In this document: piece by piece, positions 34,944 through 43,105 of the stretch
Numbering within the stretch: the stretch's first letter is position 1
Layout of the letters: each line of letters opens with the position of its first letter
From: Streptomyces spirodelae
Lineage (GTDB): Bacteria > Actinomycetota > Actinomycetes > Streptomycetales > Streptomycetaceae
Length of the DNA stretch: 64,000 bases
Direction of reading: 5' to 3'
Assembly (NCBI RefSeq): GCF_017676385.1
Contig: NZ_JAFFZN010000002.1
Coordinates: forward strand, 186,001 to 250,000
Translations under genes and position numbers: made by a program
The notes under the pieces: model-generated
Databases searched by the model: none
Told to the model about the DNA's origin: nothing
The model's input: the letters and a program-made list of their open reading frames with translations, nothing else

Positions 34944-36209
34944 TCAGCGTCCGGCGGCGCGCTCCTGCCGGATCTGCTCGACCACCTGCTGCACCGTCTC
35001 CTTGACCGCGTCCAGCTCGGTGAGCAGATGCCAGTAGTCCGGGTGGCGGCCGGTGAGCGAGGCGACCGCGCGGTCCACCCGCTCCACCGCGTTGTCCAGC
35101 GGCTGCGCGTGCCGCGGGTCGGGGGTGGAGCGCCCGGCCATCGCGAGCCGCTGTGCGTCGCGGATGGCGAAGCGGGTGCGCTCGACCTCCTTGCTGTGGT
35201 CGAAGGAGACCTCGTTGAGCCGCTGCAGCCGCTCTCCCGCGGCCTTCACCGCCTCGTCCGTGGTGTTCAGCAGCGCCCGCACCGTCGACAGCAGCGCTGT
35301 GGCGTCCGGCCAGCGCTGCTCCTCGCGCGCCGTGCGCGCCTCCCGCAGCTTCTCGTCGGCCTGCCGCGCCGAGCGCTCTGCCTCCTGGGGAACCTGCTGG
35401 AGGTCCTGCCAGCACGCCGCGCTGAAGCGGCGCCGCAGCTCACTGAGGACGGGCTCGACCTGCTTGGCCCTGTTCTGCAGCGCCTCGGTGCGGGTACGCA
35501 GTGAGGCGAGGCGCTTGTCGATGTCGGCCGCCTTCTGCGGCAGCCCATCGGCCTGTGCGCGGATCGCCTCCGCCTCCCGCACCACCTGGTCGGCACGGTG
35601 GATGGTCTCCTGCACCCCATGGGTGCCCGCGCCCTCGTTGAGCTTGGTCAGCTCGGGCGAGAGCGCCGCCAGTCGCGCCGCGAGATCGTCGGCCTTCAGC
35701 CCCTGGGCCCGCACCGCGTCCAGTGCGTTGCTCGCCGCGAGCAGCGCCTGCCGGGCCCGCTCCACGGCGGGTGCGAGACGGGCGAGCTGGTTCTCGGCGC
35801 GGGTCAGCATCGGGCCGAGGCTCTGCGCGAACCTGTCCAGCTCACCTTTGACCCGCTCCAGCTCACCGCGCGCCCGCTCCAGCTCGGCGCGGGCACGGGA
35901 GGCGGCCTCGGCCTCCAGGTCGTCCCGGTCGAGGTCATGGGCGTCGACGGCGGTGATGTAGTCGTGGCTGACGCTGTCGATGCGCCTGCCCAGCTCGGCG
36001 AAGTCACCGGCGGCCTTGCGCCCCGCCGGTGAGCTGTCGACCGCGCTGATCGTCTCTATGGAGATACGCAGCTCACGCTGGGCGGTGTCGAGGTCGTAGA
36101 AGGCTGCTGCCGCGGCGTCCTTCGCGGCCTGCGCGTCGGCCCTGAGGTGTTCCGCGCGGCCATTGCCCCAGCCCCAGCGGCGAATGCCACCGCCGTTCAT
36201 CGCCGTCAC
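34944..36209 (-). CDS. Long coiled-coil protein, Ter-island associated
   Basis: This 421-residue protein is almost wholly alpha-helical, with heptad-rich, Ala/Glu/Arg-rich stretches (for example ARAELERARGELERVKGELD) indicating extended coiled coils across residues about 20-340. The N-terminus (MNGGGIRRWGWGNGRAEH) is short and aromatic. No signal peptide, membrane helix or nucleotide-binding motif is visible. GTG 36209 has GGAGAGG upstream. In Streptomyces a similar protein commonly follows the ter/DUF4383 genes; a structural or scaffold role is possible but unproven. Confidence 0.82.
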   Translation of the reverse strand: MTAMNGGGIRRWGWGNGRAEHLRADAQAAKDAAAAAFYDLDTAQRELRISIETISAVDSSPAGRKAAGDFAELGRRIDSVSHDYITAVDAHDLDRDDLEAEAASRARAELERARGELERVKGELDRFAQSLGPMLTRAENQLARLAPAVERARQALLAASNALDAVRAQGLKADDLAARLAALSPELTKLNEGAGTHGVQETIHRADQVVREAEAIRAQADGLPQKAADIDKRLASLRTRTEALQNRAKQVEPVLSELRRRFSAACWQDLQQVPQEAERSARQADEKLREARTAREEQRWPDATALLSTVRALLNTTDEAVKAAGERLQRLNEVSFDHSKEVERTRFAIRDAQRLAMAGRSTPDPRHAQPLDNAVERVDRAVASLTGRHPDYWHLLTELDAVKETVQQVVEQIRQERAAGR

Positions 36210-36320
36210 GAAACCTCTCCCCGTACGCGCCTGTGGCTCTTCGACCGGTGCTCATTCTCCCACCTGGGCTCAACGAACACACGAGCTGATTCGTTCGCGG
36301 CCGCTTCCCCCACCCCACGT

Positions 36321-36351
36321 TTGCGCTGCCCCGCACCGGGCGAGGTACGCT
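36321..36351 (+). promoter_or_regulatory. Candidate tRNA-Val promoter
   Basis: TTGCGC (36321-36326) and TACGCT (36346-36351) with a 19-bp spacer lie 18 bp before the tRNA 5' end. The spacer is longer than ideal, so this is only a candidate. Confidence 0.4.
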
Positions 36352-36369
36352 GTCGTCCCACACATGCCC

Positions 36370-36441
<72 letters not shown>

Positions 36442-36474
36442 CCGGATGGTCAAGCTCTGACCAGAGGCGAACAA

Positions 36475-36505
36475 GGTCCTCGCAGGTTCTCTGCGGGGGC
36501 CTTTT
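36475..36505 (+). terminator. Intrinsic terminator of the tRNA transcript
   Basis: GGTCCTCGCAG (36475-36485) pairs with CTGCGGGGGCC (36491-36501) through nine Watson-Crick and two G-U pairs over a short loop, followed by TTTT. This is one of the few hairpins in the window with a U tract. Confidence 0.85.
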
Positions 36506-36612
36506 GCTGTGCGGGGCCCAGAGTGGGCTTGTGCGGGTGGGCCGTGGGGGCTGTCGTCAGTTGGTATGAAGATTCCCGGCCGCCCGGTGCCTTGTGGGCG
36601 AGGGGGACAGGG

Positions 36613-37716
36613 ATGTCCTTCATGAGCGGGATGAGAAGGACGGGGCTGAAGAGCCGGACGAGTCGGACGGGTCTGAAGAGCCGGGAGCGCTGGATGAGAG
36701 CGCGGCGGCGGGTGGCGCGGGTGGTGGGGGTGTGGCTGGTGCTGGTGGGACTGGCCGGTGCAGGGGTGGGGGGTGGGAACGCACAGGCGCGGGGGTGGGG
36801 GCCCGCCGTGGAGCCGTATCTCTCCCTGGGGTGGGGAGACCCGCCCGATCCGGCGGCTGTGCTGCGGAAGACCGGGGTGGGTGGGTTCACGTTCGCGTTC
36901 ATGTTGAGCGCGGGGGGATGCGAGCCGCGCTGGGACGGGGAGCGGCCGCTGACCGGCGGGACGGACGAGCGCGCGGTGCGGGCCGTGCGGGCTGCCGGCG
37001 GGGAGCCCGTGGTGTCCTTCGGCGGCGGCACGGGGCGCAAGCTGGAGCAGGACTGCCCGGATGCCGCGGCGCTCGCCGGGGCCTACGAGAAGGTGATCAG
37101 GGCCTACCGGCTGCGCGCCATCGACGTGGACATCGAGATGCGCGCGTACGACAGCGCCGGGTCCCGCAGGAAGACCGTCGGGGCGCTCAAGCGGGTCAAG
37201 GCCGCCCACCCGGGGCTCACCATCCATGTGACGCTGCCCAGCGAACGCGGCGGGCCCGACGCACGGCTGATCGGGGCCGCGGCGCGGGCGGGGCTGGAGC
37301 CGGACTCCTGGACCATCATGCCGTTCGCGTTCGGCAGCGGCCCGGCCACCGCCGGGAGCGCCCAGCAGCACGCCCGCCGCGAGGACATGGGCCGTACCAC
37401 GGTGCGGGCGGCCGAAGGGCTGGCCGCCCGGCTGCGCGAGGCGTACGGGTACAGCAGGACGCGGGCGTACGCGCACAGCGGCATCTCCACCATGAACGGC
37501 ATCACGGGGCATCAGGAGGTCATCACTGTCGAGGACTTCCGCCTCATCGCGTGGTACGCCCACACCAGGGGGCTGGCCCGGCTCGCCTTCTGGTCCGTCA
37601 ACCGGGACCGGCCGTGCGGCGAGTTGCCCTATCCGGCCGAGGATCGCTGCTCCGGAGTGCCGCAGCAGCCGTGGGAGTTCACGCGGGCGCTGACGGAACC
37701 GTGGCGGTGGGTGTGA
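36613..37716 (+). CDS. Secreted GH18-like (chitinase-fold) glycosyl hydrolase
   Basis: This is a TIM-barrel protein of the GH18 type, 367 residues from ATG 36613. A hydrophobic signal segment (RVVGVWLVLVGLAGAGVG) follows a basic N-terminus. The barrel includes PYLSLGWGDPPD at strand 1, GGEPVVSFGGGTG at strand 3 and IDVDIEM at strand 4, with Glu as the expected acid; the first Asp of the usual DxxDxDxE motif is replaced. It ends with LARLAFWSVNRDRPC. The first 27 residues contain a duplicated RTGLKSR block encoded by a near-perfect DNA repeat. ATG 36694 (MRARRRVARV), just before the signal peptide, is a credible alternative start. Confidence 0.85.
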   Translation: MSFMSGMRRTGLKSRTSRTGLKSRERWMRARRRVARVVGVWLVLVGLAGAGVGGGNAQARGWGPAVEPYLSLGWGDPPDPAAVLRKTGVGGFTFAFMLSAGGCEPRWDGERPLTGGTDERAVRAVRAAGGEPVVSFGGGTGRKLEQDCPDAAALAGAYEKVIRAYRLRAIDVDIEMRAYDSAGSRRKTVGALKRVKAAHPGLTIHVTLPSERGGPDARLIGAAARAGLEPDSWTIMPFAFGSGPATAGSAQQHARREDMGRTTVRAAEGLAARLREAYGYSRTRAYAHSGISTMNGITGHQEVITVEDFRLIAWYAHTRGLARLAFWSVNRDRPCGELPYPAEDRCSGVPQQPWEFTRALTEPWRWV

Positions 37717-38680
37717 CCGTACCGTCCTCGATGCCGCTGTCCTCGTCCACGACCGCGCGCATCGCCGGCAGGACAGGAAGCATGGGCAGCAGGGGGAATG
37801 TGGTGGGTCCGGGGAGGAGCATCCCCGCCCCTGGTCCGGACCCCACCCCTGCCGCGAAACCTGTCCACGGCCCAGGCTCGGGCCCCGGTCCCGGCCCGGA
37901 CTCTCTCCACGGCCCAGGTCCCGGTCCCGGAGCCGGTTCCCGGGCTGCTGCCGTGTCCGCTCCCGCGGCGGCGTCGTCCGGCGTCACCGCCTCGCTCGCC
38001 GTCGCGTCCGCGTCCGCGCCCGATGCTGCTGCCGCTGCCGCTGCCGGCTCACGCCGTATCAGATACGCCGCGAGTCCACCGGCCAGGAACAGCGCGAGGA
38101 CGGAGACGGCCGTGCCCAGCCAACTGGCGCCCAGCCACTGGCCGCCGAGGTAGCCAAGGCCCACGCTGTAGACCGCCCAGGCCACCCCGGCCAGCGCCGA
38201 CCAGGGCACGAAGTCCCGCGCGCTGCGGTGGGTGGCACCCGCGGTCAGGCTGACGACCGAGCGTCCGGCGGGCGCGAACCGGGCGAGGACGACGAGGGCG
38301 CCGCCGCCCCGGGAGAGGGCGCTGCCGAGTTGTTCCTGTGCGGAGGTGAGCCGACGGGAGCGGGCCATCGCGCGGTCGAAGCGGTCGCCGCCCCGCCAGG
38401 CCAGCCGCCAGGCCACCAGGTCGCCCAGTACGGAGGCGGCCGCCGCGCACAGCACCAGCAGCAGCACCTCGATCAGGTGGCCGTTCCCGGCCGCGCTGCG
38501 GGCGGCGGCTGTGGGCAGGTCGGCGGCGTCGGCCGCGGTGGTTCCAGCCGCCGCTGTGGAGGCGGCGATCACCAGTACGCCACTGGGCAGGACGGGCACG
38601 AAGACGTCGAGCAGTACGGATGCGGCGATGACGACGTAGATCCACGGGGATCCGGTCACCGACCCCAGGACTTCCGGCAC
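37679..38680 (-). CDS. DedA family (VTT domain) membrane protein with low-complexity tail
   Basis: This 333-residue protein has a DedA/SNARE-associated core: an N-terminal hydrophobic hairpin (VVIAASVLLDVFVPVLPSGVLVIA), DLVAWRLAWRGGDRFDRA, and the conserved VVLARFAPAGRSVVSLTAGATHRSARDF with the membrane re-entrant arginines. Two further helices run to about residue 210. DedA proteins support membrane homeostasis and may flip polyprenyl phosphates. The last 120 residues are an Ala/Asp-rich then Pro/Gly-rich tail (PGPGPGPWRESGPGPGPEPG) made of short DNA repeats. GTG 38680 is the start. The final 38 bp overlap the convergent GH18 gene. Confidence 0.88.
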   Translation of the reverse strand: MPEVLGSVTGSPWIYVVIAASVLLDVFVPVLPSGVLVIAASTAAAGTTAADAADLPTAAARSAAGNGHLIEVLLLVLCAAAASVLGDLVAWRLAWRGGDRFDRAMARSRRLTSAQEQLGSALSRGGGALVVLARFAPAGRSVVSLTAGATHRSARDFVPWSALAGVAWAVYSVGLGYLGGQWLGASWLGTAVSVLALFLAGGLAAYLIRREPAAAAAAASGADADATASEAVTPDDAAAGADTAAAREPAPGPGPGPWRESGPGPGPEPGPWTGFAAGVGSGPGAGMLLPGPTTFPLLPMLPVLPAMRAVVDEDSGIEDGTVTPTATVPSAPA

Positions 38681-38863
38681 TGCTGTCCCCGTTTCTTCCC
38701 CTGTCCGGCTCTCGTCGCCGGCGGTTTACCGCCGTACAGCGTACGCCCGGGTCCCCCGCTCAGGGACGCTGGGTGCTCGTGGCGACACTCCCATCGCGAC
38801 CCGGGATACGGATATTGCGGAATCGGACCATAGGACAACCGCAATTCAGTGGAGGCCGACACG

Positions 38864-39970
38864 ATGAGGGCAGGTATGCGCACGGAGGGGGTGCGGGGAG
38901 TGGCGGCTGTGACGCTCGTGACGGCTCTGCTGGCGGGCAGCGGGTCCGGTACGGCGAGCGGCCTGCCGCGGGACGACGACCGGGAACGCGCCGCCCGCGC
39001 GGGCGACATCGGGCTCAGGCACCTCACCGAGGTGCTCAAGAGCCTCAGCGATGCCCATGACGATACCGACGCCCGTGCAGGTGCCGGTGCCGGTGCCGAC
39101 GCCCGTGCCGGCTCGGCCTCCGGTGCTGCGGACATCGACCGCCTCGCCGCGCTGCGGAACCCAGGTGATCTGCCCGACCACGTCCACCACGCCCAATTCG
39201 GGAGCGTGCAGGTGAAGGTGGGTTCCGGGGAGGTCGAGATCGTCAGCGGCGGCCAGCGGCTCTTCCCCTTCGGCCGGGGCGACAGCTCCGACCCGATCGT
39301 CCGGCACACCGAGGAGGCCACGGAAGAGGCCACGGGCGAGCACACCGGGGAGGCCACGGACGGGCGCACGGACGGGCGCACCGACGGGGCCACGGACGGG
39401 CGCACCGGCGAGCCCGGCGCGGCCTCGGCCGCCGTCGACGGCACCACCGCCGACGAATCCGCCTTCTCCTCCCGGAAGTCGATCCTGGTGCGCTACGACC
39501 GGTTCTCACCGGCGAACGCCTTCATCCGTCCCGACGCGGTCACCTACGACCGGAGCAAGGTGCCCGCCGGGGCGGGCATCATGGTGGCGCGCACGGCCAC
39601 CGACCACAGCACCAGCGTGCGGCTGCAGGTGCGCGGCCTGGTCCCGGACCGCACCTACGGGGCGCATGTCCACACTCAGCCGTGCGGCGCCAAGCCCGAC
39701 GACTCGGGGCCGCACTACCAGCACCGCAAGGACCCGGAGCAGCCCTCCACCGACCCGCGCTACGCCAACCCGCACAACGAGGTGTGGCTCGACTTCACCA
39801 CCGACTCGAGGGGCCGCGGCGAGGCCGTCTCGCGGCACCACTGGACCTTCCGCGAGGGGGAGGCGAGGTCCGTCGTGCTGCACGAGAGGGGCACCAGTTC
39901 GGAGGCCGGGCACGCGGGCCAGGCCGGTGCGCGGGTGGCCTGCTTCTCGGTACCGCTGAGCGTGGCCTGA
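38864..39970 (+). CDS. Secreted Cu/Zn superoxide dismutase-like protein
   Basis: This 368-residue exported protein has a signal peptide at residues 1-33, an acidic/Ala-rich spacer, a repetitive EEATEEATGEHTGEATDGRT-type region at about 150-185, and a C-terminal Cu/Zn-SOD-like domain. In that domain His268 and His270 (AHVHTQPCG), His284/His287 (GPHYQH) and His340 (VVLHERGTS) are candidate metal ligands, and Cys274-Cys360 the conserved disulfide. Some Zn-site ligands are hard to place, so activity is not certain. ATG 38864 has GGAGG at good spacing. Such actinobacterial proteins are poorly studied; a CHRD-like beta-barrel is the alternative. Confidence 0.78.
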   Translation: MRAGMRTEGVRGVAAVTLVTALLAGSGSGTASGLPRDDDRERAARAGDIGLRHLTEVLKSLSDAHDDTDARAGAGAGADARAGSASGAADIDRLAALRNPGDLPDHVHHAQFGSVQVKVGSGEVEIVSGGQRLFPFGRGDSSDPIVRHTEEATEEATGEHTGEATDGRTDGRTDGATDGRTGEPGAASAAVDGTTADESAFSSRKSILVRYDRFSPANAFIRPDAVTYDRSKVPAGAGIMVARTATDHSTSVRLQVRGLVPDRTYGAHVHTQPCGAKPDDSGPHYQHRKDPEQPSTDPRYANPHNEVWLDFTTDSRGRGEAVSRHHWTFREGEARSVVLHERGTSSEAGHAGQAGARVACFSVPLSVA

Positions 39971-39983
39971 TCCCCCTTCAGCA

Positions 39984-40030
39984 CCCCGCCCCGGTCCTCG
40001 TCTCAGCCCCCGCCCCGGTCCTCGTCTCAG
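39984..40030. repeat. Tandem repeat (period 24 bp) between SOD-like and phoD stops
   Basis: A 23-bp unit beginning CCCCGCCCCGGTCCTCG lies at 39984-40006 and 40008-40030, separated by one base. It fills nearly all the 67-bp gap between two convergent genes. No terminator hairpin is evident. Confidence 0.88.
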
Positions 40031-40037
40031 CTCTCCC

Positions 40038-41765
40038 TCAGCTCTTGTCCCGGCTCGGCGGGGCGGCCGGCTCGGTTCCGCTGAGCCGGCCGCTGAAGAC
40101 CGGCTCCAACCCGGAGCGCGGCGTCCCGTCCGGCGCCGAGGTCGCGGGGCGGGCCTGCTCCAGCTGGTAGGTGGCGTCGCGGCCGTGCAGCGTCAGCGTC
40201 ATCAGCATGTTGCCGAACCAGGGGCCGCCGGTCCTGTTCCAGCGCAGGGCCGGTTCCCCGGTGCGGGCGTGCCGCTCCAGCAGTCTGCCGAGCCGGCGCC
40301 CCGCCCGGCTCCAGCCGAAGCGGAAGCCCGACCGCATCACGGCCGGGATGTTGTTGTGTATCGGGGAGCAGGTGAGCTGCACCACCCGGGACCGCTGTCC
40401 GCCACCGGCGACCTTCAGGTCGTCGAATTCCGGTTCGGCGACGTACGCGTGGTGCACATCGCCGGAGATGACGTTGACCGAGGCGGGCGCGTCCTGGTCG
40501 GTGGCCACCCGCTGGATCAGTTCGGTCAGGGCGCGGAAGGAGCGTGGAAAGGCCGACCAGTGCTCCAGATCGGCGCGCTGCCGCAACTTCTCGCTGAAGC
40601 TGCTCCAGCGTGTCCCGCGCGCCCCCGAGCACAGGGCCGTGTTCCAGGTCTCCAGTCCGTGCACGGCGGGCGGCAGCAGCCACGGCAGCGAGGTGCCCAG
40701 GACGAGGTGGTCGACGGCGCCGGGCCCGCCGTCCAGTACCTGTGCGTGCAGCCAGTCGAACTCCTCGTCGTCGACCATCCGCCGCTCGCTCTCGGGCAGC
40801 ACACGGGCCGCCCGGGTGTCGATCATCACAAGCCGGGTGCGGCCGAAGTCGCGGCGGTAGCTCCACCGCGCCGCGGCCGGGTCCTGGTCGGCGCGCTCCG
40901 CGAACGCGCGCAGCGGCGGCGCCCCGTCGTCCGCGGCCCGTACGGCGGCGAAGACCGGGTCCTCGGCGAGCTCGGCGGGCGAGAGGTTGCCCAGGTGCTG
41001 GTAGACCCAGTAGGAGCTCAGTCCACCCAGGATGCGTTCGCGCCACCAGTCGGTGGCCCGTATCCCGCGCTGCCACGCCTCGCTGGTGTTCCAGTCGTCG
41101 ATCACATCGTGGTCGTCGAAGATCATGCAGCTGGGCACGGTGGACATCAGCCAGCGCACTTCCGGGTCCAGCCAGGACTCGTAGTACAGCTCGGTGTACT
41201 CCTCGTAGTCGGCGACCTGGTCCCATGGGGGCCGGGACAGATCGCGGTGGCGGGCGAGCCTGGCGCGGACCGGCTCGGAGGTCTCGTCCGCGTAGACCTG
41301 GTCGCCCAGCAGGAGCAGTACGTCCGGGCGCGGGCCGCCGTTCATCGCCCGGTGTGCCAGCGCGTCCAGCGCGTCGGGCCCCATCGGGTCGTGCCGGGCG
41401 CCGGCGGGGCGGGCGGCCCAGCGGCAGGACCCGAAGGCTATCCGCAGGGGCGGGGTACGGGCGGGCGGAGCGTCGGGCGGCGGGAGGGTGCGGATGGTGC
41501 TGGTCGGGAAGGGCGAGCCGGCCAGTGGCCACACCTGCTCGCCGTCGAGGGTGACCCGGTAGGGCGTCTCGGTGCCCGGCTCCAGGCCGACGACGGTGAT
41601 CAGCGCGTAGTGGTGCCCGGCGACCTGCCAGGTGCGGGCCGTACCGCCCGCTGTGCTGCCCTCACAGTGGACCTCGGCCTGACAGGGAGCTTCCGTCTCC
41701 ACCCAGACGGTCGCGGTGTCCTGGTCGACGTAGCGCAGCAGCGGGCCCAGTCGGAGGCCGGTCAT
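40038..41765 (-). CDS. Alkaline phosphatase D (PhoD)-family phosphodiesterase
   Basis: This is a 575-residue metallophosphatase. The N-terminal fibronectin-like domain (GLRLGPLLRYVDQDTATVWVET) precedes a catalytic domain with FGSCRWA, LLLLGDQVYADE, FDDHDVIDDWN and SGDVHHAYVAEP, the PhoD metal-binding boxes. Unlike classic PhoD it has no twin-arginine signal peptide, so it is probably cytoplasmic; many Streptomyces have this signal-less group and its substrate is not settled. ATG 41765 is preceded by GAGGGAGA. A Pro/Ser-rich tail ends the protein. Confidence 0.9.
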   Translation of the reverse strand: MTGLRLGPLLRYVDQDTATVWVETEAPCQAEVHCEGSTAGGTARTWQVAGHHYALITVVGLEPGTETPYRVTLDGEQVWPLAGSPFPTSTIRTLPPPDAPPARTPPLRIAFGSCRWAARPAGARHDPMGPDALDALAHRAMNGGPRPDVLLLLGDQVYADETSEPVRARLARHRDLSRPPWDQVADYEEYTELYYESWLDPEVRWLMSTVPSCMIFDDHDVIDDWNTSEAWQRGIRATDWWRERILGGLSSYWVYQHLGNLSPAELAEDPVFAAVRAADDGAPPLRAFAERADQDPAAARWSYRRDFGRTRLVMIDTRAARVLPESERRMVDDEEFDWLHAQVLDGGPGAVDHLVLGTSLPWLLPPAVHGLETWNTALCSGARGTRWSSFSEKLRQRADLEHWSAFPRSFRALTELIQRVATDQDAPASVNVISGDVHHAYVAEPEFDDLKVAGGGQRSRVVQLTCSPIHNNIPAVMRSGFRFGWSRAGRRLGRLLERHARTGEPALRWNRTGGPWFGNMLMTLTLHGRDATYQLEQARPATSAPDGTPRSGLEPVFSGRLSGTEPAAPPSRDKS

Positions 41766-41875
41766 GCGGATCTCCCTCGTCCATGTGGCGCCGTACGATG
41801 CGGGCCTGGCACCCGCACCGTACGGAACGAGGGAGCGGCCCGGCCAGTTTCCTGACCGGGTGCGGACTCAGGAAC

Positions 41876-42556
41876 TCAGCAGGTGCCCAGGGCCTTCTTC
41901 AGGGCCGCCTTCTCCTGGGAGTCCGCCGTCATGTCGTAGGTGTGCTTGACCCAGATCCACATGCGCGCATAGGTGCAGTGGTAGCCGGACTCGGACGGCA
42001 TCCACTCGGCGGGGTCCTTGTCGCCCTTCTCCTGGTTGACGTTGTCGGTGACGGCGAGCAGCTGGGCGATCTTCAGATTGTTGGCCAGTTCCTTGCGCTT
42101 GTCCTGGGTCCAGCCGGAGGCGCCGGAGCGCCAGGACTCGGCGAGCGGGACGACGTGGTCGATGTCCAGGTCGGAGGGCTTGGTCCAGGTCTCACCGTCG
42201 TAGGGGCTGGTCCAGCTGCCCTTCGTCGGGTAGCAGTCGCTGCCGGTCTCGACACCCTTGCCGTCCCGTTTGAGGACGGCCTCACGGGTGTTGCAGTTGT
42301 CACCCTGGTCGGCCCAGTGGGGGAATTTCTCGCGTGAGTAGCCGTCCATCGAGCCCTCGCCCTTCTCGGTGAGGTCGCCGAGCATGGTGGCGGCCTCCGA
42401 GGCGCTCGGCGGCGTGGGGGGCTCGGCTGCGGCGGGGGAGGCGCCCAGTGTGACGGCGACCAGTAGGCCGCCGAGGGCTGCCGCCAGAGCCGCGAACAGC
42501 GCCGACCAGCGTCGACGCGCGTAGAGGGTGAGGGTTGTCCGGTGCTTGTGCGCCAT
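41876..42556 (-). CDS. Secreted HNH nuclease (DUF1524-like)
   Basis: This 226-residue protein has an N-terminal export signal (RRRWSALFAALAAALGGLLVAVTLGASPAAA, about 15-44, quoted as one segment in part) and an HNH fold: SDLDIDHVVPLAESWRSG supplies Asp131/His134, and ELANNLKIAQLLAVTDNVNQEKGDKDP the Asn and Lys/Asp of the second half. Four cysteines in the mature part (CNT, DCYP, YHCTY and the C-terminal GTC) suggest extracellular disulfides. It is probably an extracellular nuclease for nutrient DNA. ATG 42556 has GGGAG upstream. Its leader contains GCACCACC repeats. Confidence 0.88.
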   Translation of the reverse strand: MAHKHRTTLTLYARRRWSALFAALAAALGGLLVAVTLGASPAAAEPPTPPSASEAATMLGDLTEKGEGSMDGYSREKFPHWADQGDNCNTREAVLKRDGKGVETGSDCYPTKGSWTSPYDGETWTKPSDLDIDHVVPLAESWRSGASGWTQDKRKELANNLKIAQLLAVTDNVNQEKGDKDPAEWMPSESGYHCTYARMWIWVKHTYDMTADSQEKAALKKALGTC

Positions 42557-42875
42557 GCGAACTCCCGGTGTGTGGGGGGAAGTCGAGCGGTGCTGTCTGG
42601 TGGTGCTCGGTGGTGCTGCCGTGGTGGTGCTCGGGTGGTGCGGCTCACAGCCTGACGGTCGTGTGCACGTCACATCAAGAGCCTGCCCGGTAATACGCCT
42701 CCGGCTACACGCGATACACCCACCCGACGGATGCCGTACGGGAGTTGGACACCAGAGCGGATTCCACCGCCCCCAGGTGCGCACTGCCCGTCCCACTGCT
42801 CGTCCCACTGCCGTCACGTTCGCGCGGACCAGCCGATCGCCCCCGGGGGACGGACATCGCGTACAGTCGTACGCG

Positions 42876-42996
42876 TCTGAAGGGGAGTAGCTCTTCGCCG
42901 GACCGTCGACACACTGGCCCGCCGCGTGCGGGCCCGGCGCCCGGAGCGGGGCACCCGCCACCCGGTGGCGGTGCCGCGCCAGCGAGACCTTCGGCC
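42876..42996 (+). promoter_or_regulatory. yybP-ykoY family Mn2+ riboswitch
   Basis: The two conserved loops of this class are present in order: AAGGGGAGTAGC at 42880-42891 and GCGAGACCTTCGGC at 42982-42995. The intervening GGACCGTCGACACACTGG and paired GC-rich arms form the rest of the aptamer. It lies about 110 bp upstream of a GDT1/TMEM165-family gene, a known target of this Mn2+-sensing element. Mn2+ would be expected to turn the exporter on. Confidence 0.86.
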
Positions 42997-43020
42997 GCAG
43001 TGTCCGCTTCCGTGCCCAGC

Positions 43021-43047
43021 GCACGGCAGTCCATGACGCTGCCGTGC
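43021..43047 (+). terminator. Expression-platform hairpin between riboswitch and GDT1 gene
   Basis: GCACGGCAG (43021-43029) pairs with CTGCCGTGC (43039-43047) over a 9-nt loop, 25 bp after the riboswitch core. It may be the switched terminator. There is no U tract, so control of translation is equally possible. Confidence 0.55.
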
Positions 43048-43105
43048 CGAAGTGCGCTCCCCAGGGCCCGCGCCGGTGCGGCAGCCCGACCACGGAGGAA
43101 ACCCC

